DNA from: Firmicutes bacterium UBA5286
GTDB lineage: Bacteria; Bacillota; Proteinivoracia; UBA4975
DNA length: 56,852 bases
Direction of reading: 5' to 3'
Assembly (NCBI GenBank): GCA_002408465.1
Contig: DHSM01000005.1
Location: 1-56,852 of the forward strand
This document shows positions 50,644 through 56,852 of the stretch, one piece after another (the stretch's first letter is position 1; each line of letters opens with the position of its first letter). A program made the translations under genes and the position numbers. The notes beneath the pieces are model-generated. The model searched no databases, was not told the DNA's origin, and was given only the letters and a program-made list of their open reading frames with translations.

Positions 50644-51522
50644 ATGGCTGTCTATCTGGACTTGCTGGCGCTCATAAATTTCGCCTTTAATTTTGCCTTG
50701 CTGACAGTATCAGGATGGATGGGGTTGCAGCGGTTCAGCCTTGGCCGCTATGGAGCATCTTCTTTAGCCGGAACGGTTTTTTGGCTCATATTTTTCTTCT
50801 CTCCCAAATACATATGTATTAATTGGTTTTGCCGGATAACGGGTGGACTAGCTATGACATATATTGCCTGGCGTCCGGCAGGACTGCGGGCTCTATTGTC
50901 AAAGAGTGTCCTCTTGGTCGTTGCCGGGCAGCTTGTAGGGGGAGGGATATATAGCCTGGCTTTTTTCTTGGACAGCGCGCCTCTTGGCCAGTCCCGGGGG
51001 GTTCCTCTGGCAGTTGCGGCGGCAGGGGGGACGCTGATGCTGGCTGTGGCGGCCTGGTGGGCAGGGCGAATTCACCGGACCAAATCACTGGCCTCCTATA
51101 CAGGAGAGGTTATCATCAGCTGGGGAGGCAAGACGGTGTCAATCCCGGCTCTGCTGGATTCCGGCAATACTTTGCGCCATCCTGTCAACAGCTGGCCCGT
51201 TGTCATCCTGGAGAGAAAGGCTGCCGCCGGCCTGCTGGAAGAAGAGGTGCTCAACTGGCTGGATCAGCCTTTATCGCTGCCCCCTGAAGCTATAGCAAAC
51301 AAAGTGGCGCTGATTCCGTACACATCCCTGGGAGCAAGGGGACTGCTGGCGGCAGTGAGGCCGGACAGACTGGTTATCAGCGGGGCCCAGGGCAGCAGGG
51401 TCTTGACCCAGGTATATGTGGCAGTTCGCCAAAAAAATCAGCCGCCCATGGAACATCAAGCCCTGGCTTTTCCTGCAGGTATGCGAAAGGAAGGTGGATT
51501 AGAATGGGAAAACTCTGGATAA
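50644..51522 (+). CDS. spoIIGA: Sigma-E processing peptidase SpoIIGA
   Basis: The 292-residue protein has five N-terminal membrane helices (from AVYLDLLALINFAFNFALLT on) and a C-terminal cytoplasmic protease domain with the catalytic aspartate in IPALLDSGNTLRHPV (about residue 176) and the LIPYTSLGARG and VRPDRLVI segments. It cuts the pro-sequence of sigma E in the mother cell after a forespore signal. I chose ATG 50644 because AGGGGTG lies just upstream and the conserved region starts there; ATG 50626 would overlap the promoter. It overlaps sigE by 19 bases. Confidence 0.93.
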   Translation: MAVYLDLLALINFAFNFALLTVSGWMGLQRFSLGRYGASSLAGTVFWLIFFFSPKYICINWFCRITGGLAMTYIAWRPAGLRALLSKSVLLVVAGQLVGGGIYSLAFFLDSAPLGQSRGVPLAVAAAGGTLMLAVAAWWAGRIHRTKSLASYTGEVIISWGGKTVSIPALLDSGNTLRHPVNSWPVVILERKAAAGLLEEEVLNWLDQPLSLPPEAIANKVALIPYTSLGARGLLAAVRPDRLVISGAQGSRVLTQVYVAVRQKNQPPMEHQALAFPAGMRKEGGLEWENSG

Positions 51523-52232
51523 AATTGCGCTGGACTTTTCTGATCAAATTCTATAAGTTGCTGGACCTTTTAGCCTTGCGCCCGGAAATATTGTTTGTGG
51601 GCAGCAACGAGGCGCTGCCTCCGCCCCTTTCTCTGGATGAAGAGCTGTTTTTAATCGATCAACTCAGCAATGGTGAACAATATGTCAAACGCATATTGAT
51701 TGAGCGCAATTTGCGCCTGGTGGTGTACATAGCCCGCAAGTTTGACAACACCGGCATTGGCCTGGAGGATCTGGCATCTATTGGCACCATTGGGCTCATT
51801 AAGGCCGTAAACACCTTTGACCCAGCAAAAAAAATAAAACTGGCCACTTATGCCTCCAAATGCATCGAAAATGAAATCCTCATGTATTTGCGCCGCAATA
51901 ATAAGCTGCGGGCAGAAGTGTCCTTTGATGAGCCTCTGAACGTGGATTGGGACGGCAATGAATTGCTCCTCTCTGATGTGCTGGGCACCGAGCCCGATGT
52001 AATCTACCGGGATATAGAACATCAGGTCAACAAAAAACTTTTGCTTGGGGCCCTGGATAAATTGTCTTCCCGGGAAAGGACGATAATGGAACTGCGTTTC
52101 GGCCTGGGTGATGGCAGAGAGCGGACGCAAAAGCAGGTGGCGGAGCATCTAGGCATATCTCAGTCTTATATCTCAAGGTTGGAGAAAAAAATCATTCTTC
52201 GGCTAAAAAAAGAAATGGCAAAATTAGGCTGA
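51504..52232 (+). CDS. sigE: Mother-cell sporulation sigma factor SigE (pro-sigma E)
   Basis: The 242-residue protein carries an N-terminal hydrophobic/basic pro-sequence (MGKLWIKLRWTFLIKFYKLL) that is removed by SpoIIGA, and then the sigma-70 regions. Region 2 has LIERNLRLVVYIARKFDNTG, LEDLASIGTIGLIKAVNTFD and KLATYASKCIENEILMYLRR. Region 4 has LSSRERTIMELRFGL and the helix-turn-helix KQVAEHLGISQSYISRLEKK. It directs early mother-cell transcription. The overlap with spoIIGA couples the enzyme and its substrate. Confidence 0.96.
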   Translation: MGKLWIKLRWTFLIKFYKLLDLLALRPEILFVGSNEALPPPLSLDEELFLIDQLSNGEQYVKRILIERNLRLVVYIARKFDNTGIGLEDLASIGTIGLIKAVNTFDPAKKIKLATYASKCIENEILMYLRRNNKLRAEVSFDEPLNVDWDGNELLLSDVLGTEPDVIYRDIEHQVNKKLLLGALDKLSSRERTIMELRFGLGDGRERTQKQVAEHLGISQSYISRLEKKIILRLKKEMAKLG

Positions 52233-52242
52233 TTTTACCCCC

Positions 52243-52271
52243 GCATATTTATATTTGCCTGGGAGATACTT
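52243..52271 (+). promoter_or_regulatory. Candidate forespore (sigma F/G-type) promoter before sigG
   Basis: GCATA (52243-52247) resembles the -35 GYATA of sigma F/G promoters. GGAGATACTT (52262-52271) matches the sigma F -10 pattern GGNNANANTW fully. The spacing of 14 bases is one shorter than usual. In B. subtilis spoIIIG is transcribed by sigma F. Confidence 0.4.
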
Positions 52272-52306
52272 AATGCTGTACTGGCACAAAATCAGGGAGG
52301 GCACAC

Positions 52307-53089
52307 ATGATCAACAAAGTTGAAATATGCGGGGTCAACACTGCGAAGTTGCCAGTTTTAAAAAATCCCCAGATGCGCATATTATTTACCGCCATGCAAA
52401 GCGGGGACTATCCGGCAAGGCAGGAAATAATCAATGGCAACTTGCGCTTGGTGCTTAGTGTTATTCAGCGCTTCAACAATCGGGGCGAATGTGTCGATGA
52501 CCTCTTTCAGGTAGGTTGTATTGGCCTGATTAAGGCCATTGACAATTTTGACCTCAGCCACAACGTCAAATTCTCTACCTATGCCGTGCCAATGATTATC
52601 GGTGAAATTCGCCGTTATCTGCGGGACAACAATCCCATCAGGATCAGCCGTTCCCTGCGGGATGTGGCTTATAAGGCTCTACAGGTGCGGGATGAGCTGG
52701 TGTACAAGAATTCCCGGGAACCATCTCTTTCGGAAATTGCTCAGGCCTTGGATGTCAAACGGGAAGAAGTGGTCTTTGCCTTGGATGCCATTCAGGAGCC
52801 GGTATCTCTGTTTGAGCCAATCTATCACGATGGCGGCGACCCCATCTATGTAATGGATCAAATCGGCGACGGGCGCCAGAGTGACAAGGTTTGGCTGGAA
52901 GAGATCGCTTTAAATGAAGCCATGCACCGCCTGAATGAACGGGAAAAATCCATATTACACCTGCGCTTTTTTGATGGCAAGACCCAGATGGAGGTGGCCG
53001 ATGAAATCGGGATTTCCCAGGCCCAGGTTTCCCGCCTGGAAAAGGCAGCTCTCAAGAATTTGCGAAAATATATTAGGGAAGAGCCATAA
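52307..53089 (+). CDS. sigG: Late forespore sporulation sigma factor SigG
   Basis: The 260-residue protein begins with NKVEICGVNTAKLPVL, a conserved N-terminal stretch of sigma G, and has regions 2 (NGNLRLVLSVIQRFNNRG, VGCIGLIKAIDNFDLSHNV, STYAVPMIIGEIRRYLRD), 3 (SREPSLSEIAQALDVKREEV) and 4 (LNEREKSILHLRFFDGKTQ, then EVADEIGISQAQVSRLEK). It drives late forespore genes. ATG 52307 follows AGGGAGG. It has its own candidate forespore promoter and a strong terminator, and the sigE-sigG order is that of B. subtilis. Confidence 0.96.
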   Translation: MINKVEICGVNTAKLPVLKNPQMRILFTAMQSGDYPARQEIINGNLRLVLSVIQRFNNRGECVDDLFQVGCIGLIKAIDNFDLSHNVKFSTYAVPMIIGEIRRYLRDNNPIRISRSLRDVAYKALQVRDELVYKNSREPSLSEIAQALDVKREEVVFALDAIQEPVSLFEPIYHDGGDPIYVMDQIGDGRQSDKVWLEEIALNEAMHRLNEREKSILHLRFFDGKTQMEVADEIGISQAQVSRLEKAALKNLRKYIREEP

Positions 53090-53108
53090 ATCTATTTATA
53101 AAGAAAAA

Positions 53109-53129
53109 AAAGCCTTCGGGCTTTTTTTT
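53109..53129 (+). terminator. Terminator after sigG
   Basis: AAAGCC-TTCG-GGCTTT, a stable tetraloop hairpin, runs into a further T run. Confidence 0.9.
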
Positions 53130-53221
53130 ACTGTGGTAAAATATAGGGGTGCGTTATGAGCCCCGGGGCGGTGCCCAGAACCTAGAATCTTCATGAAAAT
53201 TGCATTTAGAGGTGGTAAGGG

Positions 53222-54529
53222 GTGCTGAAAACAAGTATTATGTTTTTCGCGCTTGTTGGTATAGAAATTGCGCTTGCCCTTAAGAGTATACATGAACAGG
53301 CTGTTTGCCAAAACCTAAAAAACTATGTTCGAATTGCGGAATTCCTTGTGTTTGCCAGCTTGGCGCTGACCTCAGTAATCCCCTGGGGCTTCCAGTGGTA
53401 TTTAGCCGCTATCTATCTGGCAGCACGGGCTGTGACGGCGCTTGTATCAATAATCAAGCGCAAAGAAAGATCCTATCGGGCAAAGAAACTTATTTTTTAT
53501 ACAGCCGGCGCGCTTATTTTAGTATTTTTCGCATTGCTTCCTGCCTTTCTTTTTCCTGAATATCACATAATTCCAGTGACAGGAGAATATAAAGTCGGGA
53601 CAGCAACTTATACATATATAGATGAAAACCGCCTGGAAACATATGCAGATGCGGGTGGGAAACGTCAATTGACAGTATCCTTTTACTACCCGAAATCAAT
53701 AGAAGGTAAATGCCCCCTGGCTGTCTTCTCCCACGGGGGCATGGGAATTCGCGCCAGCAATACTTCCCTTTATCATGAACTGGCTTCCTGGGGCTATGTG
53801 GTCTGCTCTCTTGACCATACCTATCAATGCCTATATTCCCGAGATGCAGGCGGTAAAATAACTTTTATCAGCCGAGATTATATGCAGGATTTAAGCCGCG
53901 AAGACGCTGAAGCCGATCCGGAAAAAAGTTTTGAATACTATTCTGAGTGGATGAAAATCAGAATGGGGGATCTGGATTTTGTGATTAATTACATTTTGGC
54001 ACAGGCCGCCGGCGGCAATGAGGAAGAAGTGTATAGGCTGGTAGATGGCAATAACATTGGTGTCATGGGACATTCACTGGGTGGGGCAGCCGCTCTTGGA
54101 ATTGGCCGTGCTAGAAGTGATGTCAAGGCGGTAATGGCCTTGGAATCTCCTTTTATGTTCGACATTATTGGCGTGGAAAAAGGTGAGTTTATTTGGAATG
54201 AAGCAGATTATCCCATTGCCGTTCTCAATGTATACTCAGATTCAGCCTGGCCCCTGTTGGATCGGCGGCGGCAATATGCGGAAAACTATAGGTTGCTGGC
54301 TGCAGCAGACGCTGACACATTTAACGCATACATTAAAGGCGCAGGCCATTTTACTTTGACGGATTTGGCCCTGCGTTCGCCTCTTCTTGCCAGAATTTTA
54401 AATGGCCGGGCAGCGACAACAGAAACAGAGTACTGTCTAAAGACAGTTAATCGGCTGGCTCTGGATTTCTTTGACTGCTACTTAAAAGGAGAAGGCCCTT
54501 TTGCCTGCGAAGCAGTATATGGCAATTAG
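53222..54529 (+). CDS. Membrane-anchored alpha/beta hydrolase (PAF-acetylhydrolase/dienelactone type)
   Basis: The 435-residue protein starts with about three to four membrane helices (residues 1-110), then an extracytoplasmic alpha/beta hydrolase domain. The oxyanion region is AVFSHGGMGIRASNTS, the nucleophile elbow is GVMGHSLGGAAALG, an acid residue is likely in VYSDSAW, and the histidine lies in AYIKGAGHFTLTDLAL. The inserted helical stretch between the oxyanion strand and the elbow is typical of platelet-activating-factor acetylhydrolase or PET-hydrolase-like enzymes. The substrate is probably an ester or lipid, but this is not proven. GTG 53222 follows GAGGTGG. It lies between sigG and a ylmC-like gene, where no such gene is standard. 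Confidence 0.8.
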   Translation: MLKTSIMFFALVGIEIALALKSIHEQAVCQNLKNYVRIAEFLVFASLALTSVIPWGFQWYLAAIYLAARAVTALVSIIKRKERSYRAKKLIFYTAGALILVFFALLPAFLFPEYHIIPVTGEYKVGTATYTYIDENRLETYADAGGKRQLTVSFYYPKSIEGKCPLAVFSHGGMGIRASNTSLYHELASWGYVVCSLDHTYQCLYSRDAGGKITFISRDYMQDLSREDAEADPEKSFEYYSEWMKIRMGDLDFVINYILAQAAGGNEEEVYRLVDGNNIGVMGHSLGGAAALGIGRARSDVKAVMALESPFMFDIIGVEKGEFIWNEADYPIAVLNVYSDSAWPLLDRRRQYAENYRLLAAADADTFNAYIKGAGHFTLTDLALRSPLLARILNGRAATTETEYCLKTVNRLALDFFDCYLKGEGPFACEAVYGN

Positions 54530-54541
54530 ATCTACCAATTT

Positions 54542-54577
54542 ACAGGCACAGGCCCAACGGACCTATGCCTGTTTTTT
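54542..54577 (+). terminator. Terminator after hydrolase gene
   Basis: ACAGGCA and TGCCTGT form a stem around a partly paired loop, followed by seven T residues. Confidence 0.85.
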
Positions 54578-54644
54578 TGATTGGATGCGGGCATTCATCG
54601 TCTTTATCTGAGGATTTTACATATGTTTATAGGGGGGAGGACAT

Positions 54645-54902
54645 ATGAAAATTTCAGATTTAAGAACAATGCGGATCGTCAACATGGCCGACGGCAAGAT
54701 CCTGGGCAAGATTTCAGACTTGGTCATGGATGTAAACAGAGGCTATGTCAAAGCAATTATCATGCCCGGGGACACGAAGTGGCCGGTGTTTTGGAGCAGT
54801 GAAAGGGAAGTGGAGGTCCCCTGGGAAAATATAAAAAAAATAGGCCAAGACATCATTATCGTCGATATGCCCCTGGCTTGGGCGCAAAAAAATCAAGAGT
54901 AA
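54645..54902 (+). CDS. YlmC/YmxH-family PRC-barrel sporulation protein
   Basis: The 85-residue protein is a single PRC-barrel-like domain: ISDLRTMRIVNMADGKILGK, ISDLVMDVNRGYVKAIIMPG, then VFWSSEREVEVPWENIKKIG and DIIIVDMP. This is the YlmC/YmxH family of small proteins found almost only in spore formers. In B. subtilis ylmC lies just after sigG, as here except for the inserted hydrolase gene. GGGGGGAGG precedes ATG 54645. The function is unknown. Confidence 0.9.
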   Translation: MKISDLRTMRIVNMADGKILGKISDLVMDVNRGYVKAIIMPGDTKWPVFWSSEREVEVPWENIKKIGQDIIIVDMPLAWAQKNQE

Positions 54903-54970
54903 AAAAGGCATTTTCCCAGTCCGGCTTGGTGCTCCATGGGAATATAGTGGTAGGGAAGGCGGTGATTTTT

Positions 54971-55672
54971 TTGCAGGGTGAATTTGGGTTCCCAACCCGT
55001 TTTTATGGAGAACGAGGCTTCAAAATTACTTCCCCCTTTGGCCCCCGGCCCGATCCATTTAATCCTGGTAAAACTGATTTTCATACCGGCATCGATTATG
55101 GCGGCCGTCCCCAGGGGACTTTGGTGCAGACAACAGTTGGGGGAACTGTATTTGCCGCCAAAATGTACGGGGGCTGGGGCAATTTGGTAGGGATAACTGA
55201 TTCCAGGGGATACAATCATTTGTTTGCGCATCTCCAAGCTATTAGTGTGCGGCCGGGGCAGACAGTGGCCAGAGGCGATGCAGTTGGTACATTGGGCAGC
55301 ACCGGCCAAGCCACAGGTCCCCATCTTCACTATCAAATCAACCGACCAGGCGCCGGCGTCAGCGGAAACGGTTATTTTGGCGATCCCGACCGCTATTATT
55401 TTGAGGAAGAGGTGGAAGAAGTGGAAAGGGCCATTGTCTTGGGAAGCGACGCTGATTATTGTAATGCGGCACCCCTGCGGGACCGGCTTAATTGCCCGGT
55501 GTTTTTTCGCTCTGCACTGGTTCAGCTGGCAAAGGTGTCGACAATCTATATCTGCGGTGGGCCAATTGAATCTGTCAGAGAAGCGGCCCCTAATGCTAAG
55601 CTTATTAACTTGTCCGGCAGCAACCGCTTTGAGACGGCAGCGAAGATAAGCTCTCACTTGGCGAGCATATAG
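54971..55672 (+). CDS. M23 metallopeptidase with CWB2-like C-terminal domain
   Basis: The protein has an M23 (LytM-like) endopeptidase core: FKITSPFGPRPDPFNPGKTD, HTGIDYGG with the first metal ligands, NHLFAHLQAISVRPGQTV and GPHLHYQI. A C-terminal region of about 80 residues begins AIVLGSDADYCNAAPLRDRL and ends LSGSNRFETAAKISSHLASI, which is one cell-wall-binding type 2 (CWB2) unit, where export proteins usually have three. There is no signal peptide in any start choice. I chose TTG 54971, six bases after AAGGCGGTG; an earlier TTG 54878 would overlap the ylmC-like gene. It probably cleaves or binds peptidoglycan, perhaps in sporulation. Confidence 0.8.
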   Translation: MQGEFGFPTRFYGERGFKITSPFGPRPDPFNPGKTDFHTGIDYGGRPQGTLVQTTVGGTVFAAKMYGGWGNLVGITDSRGYNHLFAHLQAISVRPGQTVARGDAVGTLGSTGQATGPHLHYQINRPGAGVSGNGYFGDPDRYYFEEEVEEVERAIVLGSDADYCNAAPLRDRLNCPVFFRSALVQLAKVSTIYICGGPIESVREAAPNAKLINLSGSNRFETAAKISSHLASI

Positions 55673-55676
55673 CTAA

Positions 55677-55697
55677 GCCCCGCTTTGGCGGGGTTTC
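55677..55697 (+). terminator. Terminator after M23 peptidase gene
   Basis: CCCCGC-TTTG-GCGGGG is followed by TTTCTTC. The T run is short but the stem is strong. Bases 55705-55948 after it contain no gene I can support. Confidence 0.75.
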
Positions 55698-55961
55698 TTC
55701 GTCCGTGAGCTACTGCGGGTGACCCTGGAAAGGGAAGGAACATCATCTGCACGCCTTGAGATACTATTTACTTGTTGCTACGAACCATTATCGAGTATAA
55801 GAGAGGATGCAACCGGAAGGATGCCGGGACGGCTTTAAACAACATTTCCGCTCAGATAAGATTCAGTATTGTCTAGCATATATATTTCATATTAGAACGA
55901 ATTGCCAACGGTGGTAGATACAGGTAGATGCTGGCTTTAAAAGAAAAAAGGAGGTCATTAA

Positions 55962-56333
55962 TTGAAAAAAATCGGTTGCTTTTTTTTGGCGTGTGTTATG
56001 GTTCTTGTACTATGCTCGGCAACAATGCACACTTTGGCAGCCACATATTCCAAAACAGACTCAAAGTATATCGAATCAATTTACAATTTCACCGCTAATG
56101 AAACAGGATTTTTTGATTATGAAACAGGTTTTTCGGTAAGCGGCGTAACCAACTGGGTAGTCCGGGACAAGGCTCCTTCGGGACAATACTATACTCTACA
56201 AGTAATTAATCCAGGAATCTTAACGACTAAAATTTATTTTTCCTATTACCTTGCAATATATTGGGAGGACACATCTACCCTCTATCGCGCTGCAACTCCA
56301 GGATTTTATCTAGATTCCAATGGTCCCTACTAA
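55962..56333 (+). CDS. Secreted protein of unknown function
   Basis: The 123-residue product has a typical signal peptide (MKKIGCFFLACVMVLVLCSA, with cleavage likely near the LAA at residues 26-28) and a mature part of about 95 residues rich in Tyr, Thr and Gly. The mature part has alternating strands (ETGFSVSGVTNWVVRDKAPS, YYTLQVINPGILTTKIYFSY), suggesting a small beta-sandwich. I recognise no family. TTG 55962 follows AAAAGGAGG. It may form a pair with the broken secreted gene just downstream. Base composition is more AT-rich than in the sporulation genes to the left. Confidence 0.65.
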   Translation: MKKIGCFFLACVMVLVLCSATMHTLAATYSKTDSKYIESIYNFTANETGFFDYETGFSVSGVTNWVVRDKAPSGQYYTLQVINPGILTTKIYFSYYLAIYWEDTSTLYRAATPGFYLDSNGPY

Positions 56334-56408
56334 TATATTGAGTACTTAGCCCTCTAGGGTACAATTAAGTATTATCCCGCCGTTGGTAATCTTATGGAGG
56401 AGAAGGCA

Positions 56409-56852
56409 ATGTATAAGAGACTGTTTATGGGTTTTGTTTTAATACTTTCTTTGCTAGTAATAAAACCTATTCTTTCTGTACTCACAAGAGTTACGAGACA
56501 TAAACTTCGTTGCCACGACTATTCCCATTTCGTATCATGACTACACAGTTACAAGCGACATAGCATTAGATATTGAGCAAATAACCCGGTTAGCCGCTGA
56601 ACAAGAGTGAATTTGTTCTACATCAAAGATCCCCGTACAGATGTTGGTGTATGTGAAGGAATAACCAACTACCTCTTTCTGACCGAGCCAAAATATATGA
56701 AGCAACTACCTTTTGTAGAATGCAACAGCGTGGAAGAATTTAATAATAGTACAGAACTTTATTCTACTGATTCTAGAACTCATCCAATAAAAATGGTATT
56801 AAATAAAGAAAAAGTATCGGTTACATCACTGATTGAACCCCAAAAAGGTCTT
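56409..56852 (+). pseudogene. Frameshifted secreted-protein gene, runs off the window
   Basis: A GGAGG site (56395-56399) and ATG 56409 begin a signal-peptide-like MYKRLFMGFVLILSLLVIKP that soon meets a stop near 56540. A second frame carries VATTIPISYHDYTVTSDIAL and stops near 56610. A third frame runs from about 56610 to the window end with NLFYIKDPRTDVGVCEGITN and FVECNSVEEFNNSTELYST. The three frames read as one continuous protein, so at least two frameshifts are needed. The family is not recognised. The 3' end lies outside the window. Confidence 0.55.

Noticed and set aside
55741..55900. Possible riboswitch in front of the secreted protein gene (GC-rich short stems around CCGGAAGGATGCCGG)
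   Set aside because: I compared it mentally with cyclic-di-GMP classes I and II and cobalamin aptamers; the conserved cores are absent. A covariance-model search would settle it.

Overview
The window reads as a chromosomal segment of an endospore-forming member of the Firmicutes (Bacillota). It carries a division and cell-wall (dcw) cluster that runs straight into spoIIGA-sigE-sigG and a ylmC/ymxH-type gene, a Gram-positive arrangement, together with NrdR, OsmC, CcdA and DUF421 genes, many GTG/TTG starts and strong AGGAGG-type ribosome binding sites. A clostridial lineage of moderate GC content is likely, but the genus cannot be fixed by eye.

Layout. (1) 1-2950: an AT-rich block with the 3' part of an alpha/alpha-toroid-like protein and a fused ABC ATPase-permease (MacB/FtsX type), probably acquired. 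(2) 2951-9751: a decayed, repeat-containing stretch. It holds a Uma2-type nuclease remnant, a frameshifted zinc-ribbon membrane protein, a frameshifted DUF5050-like propeller protein, a small membrane protein, an ECF sigma factor with a propeller-bearing anti-sigma-like partner, a second degraded copy of the propeller/membrane-protein module, and a DUF5655 protein. (3) 10023-16926: defence-island debris (HsdR C-terminal remnant, membrane-anchored Mrr-type nuclease, orphan BrxF-like P-loop protein) interleaved with an FNR-like regulator, its probable target (DUF438-hemerythrin-PAS protein, with an FNR-box-like palindrome in front) and a propeller lipoprotein. (4) 17039-18458: two half-ferritin-like proteins and a DUF5362 membrane protein. 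(5) 18644-30477: a nucleotidyltransferase/pseudo-phosphomutase fusion, a giant cyclic beta-1,2-glucan synthase-like protein and a degenerate kinase-fold protein. (6) 30535-37205: nrdR, a PHP phosphoesterase, DUF421, tRNA-Arg, a DMT transporter, osmC, then lgt-copZ-like-ccdA-tlpA-like. (7) 37304-53089: mraZ-rsmH-ftsL-spoVD/pbp-murF-mraY-murD-ftsW/spoVE-murA-ftsQ-ftsA-ftsZ, then spoIIGA-sigE-sigG. (8) 53222-end: an alpha/beta hydrolase, ylmC/ymxH-like, an M23 peptidase with a CWB2-like tail, a secreted orphan and a multiply frameshifted pseudogene at the right edge.

The most informative regulatory signals are a spoIIG-type promoter with a 22-bp spacer and a Spo0A-box-like element before spoIIGA, three 10-bp-periodic GTGG repeats overlapping the mraZ promoter, and the FNR-box-like palindrome between the FNR-like regulator and DUF438. 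The dcw cluster lacks murE, murG, murC and murB. I did not find one clear-cut new multi-gene system. The best candidates for undescribed biology are the duplicated propeller/membrane-protein module around the ECF sigma pair, the half-ferritin pair, and the glucan synthase locus with two degenerate enzyme domains beside it.
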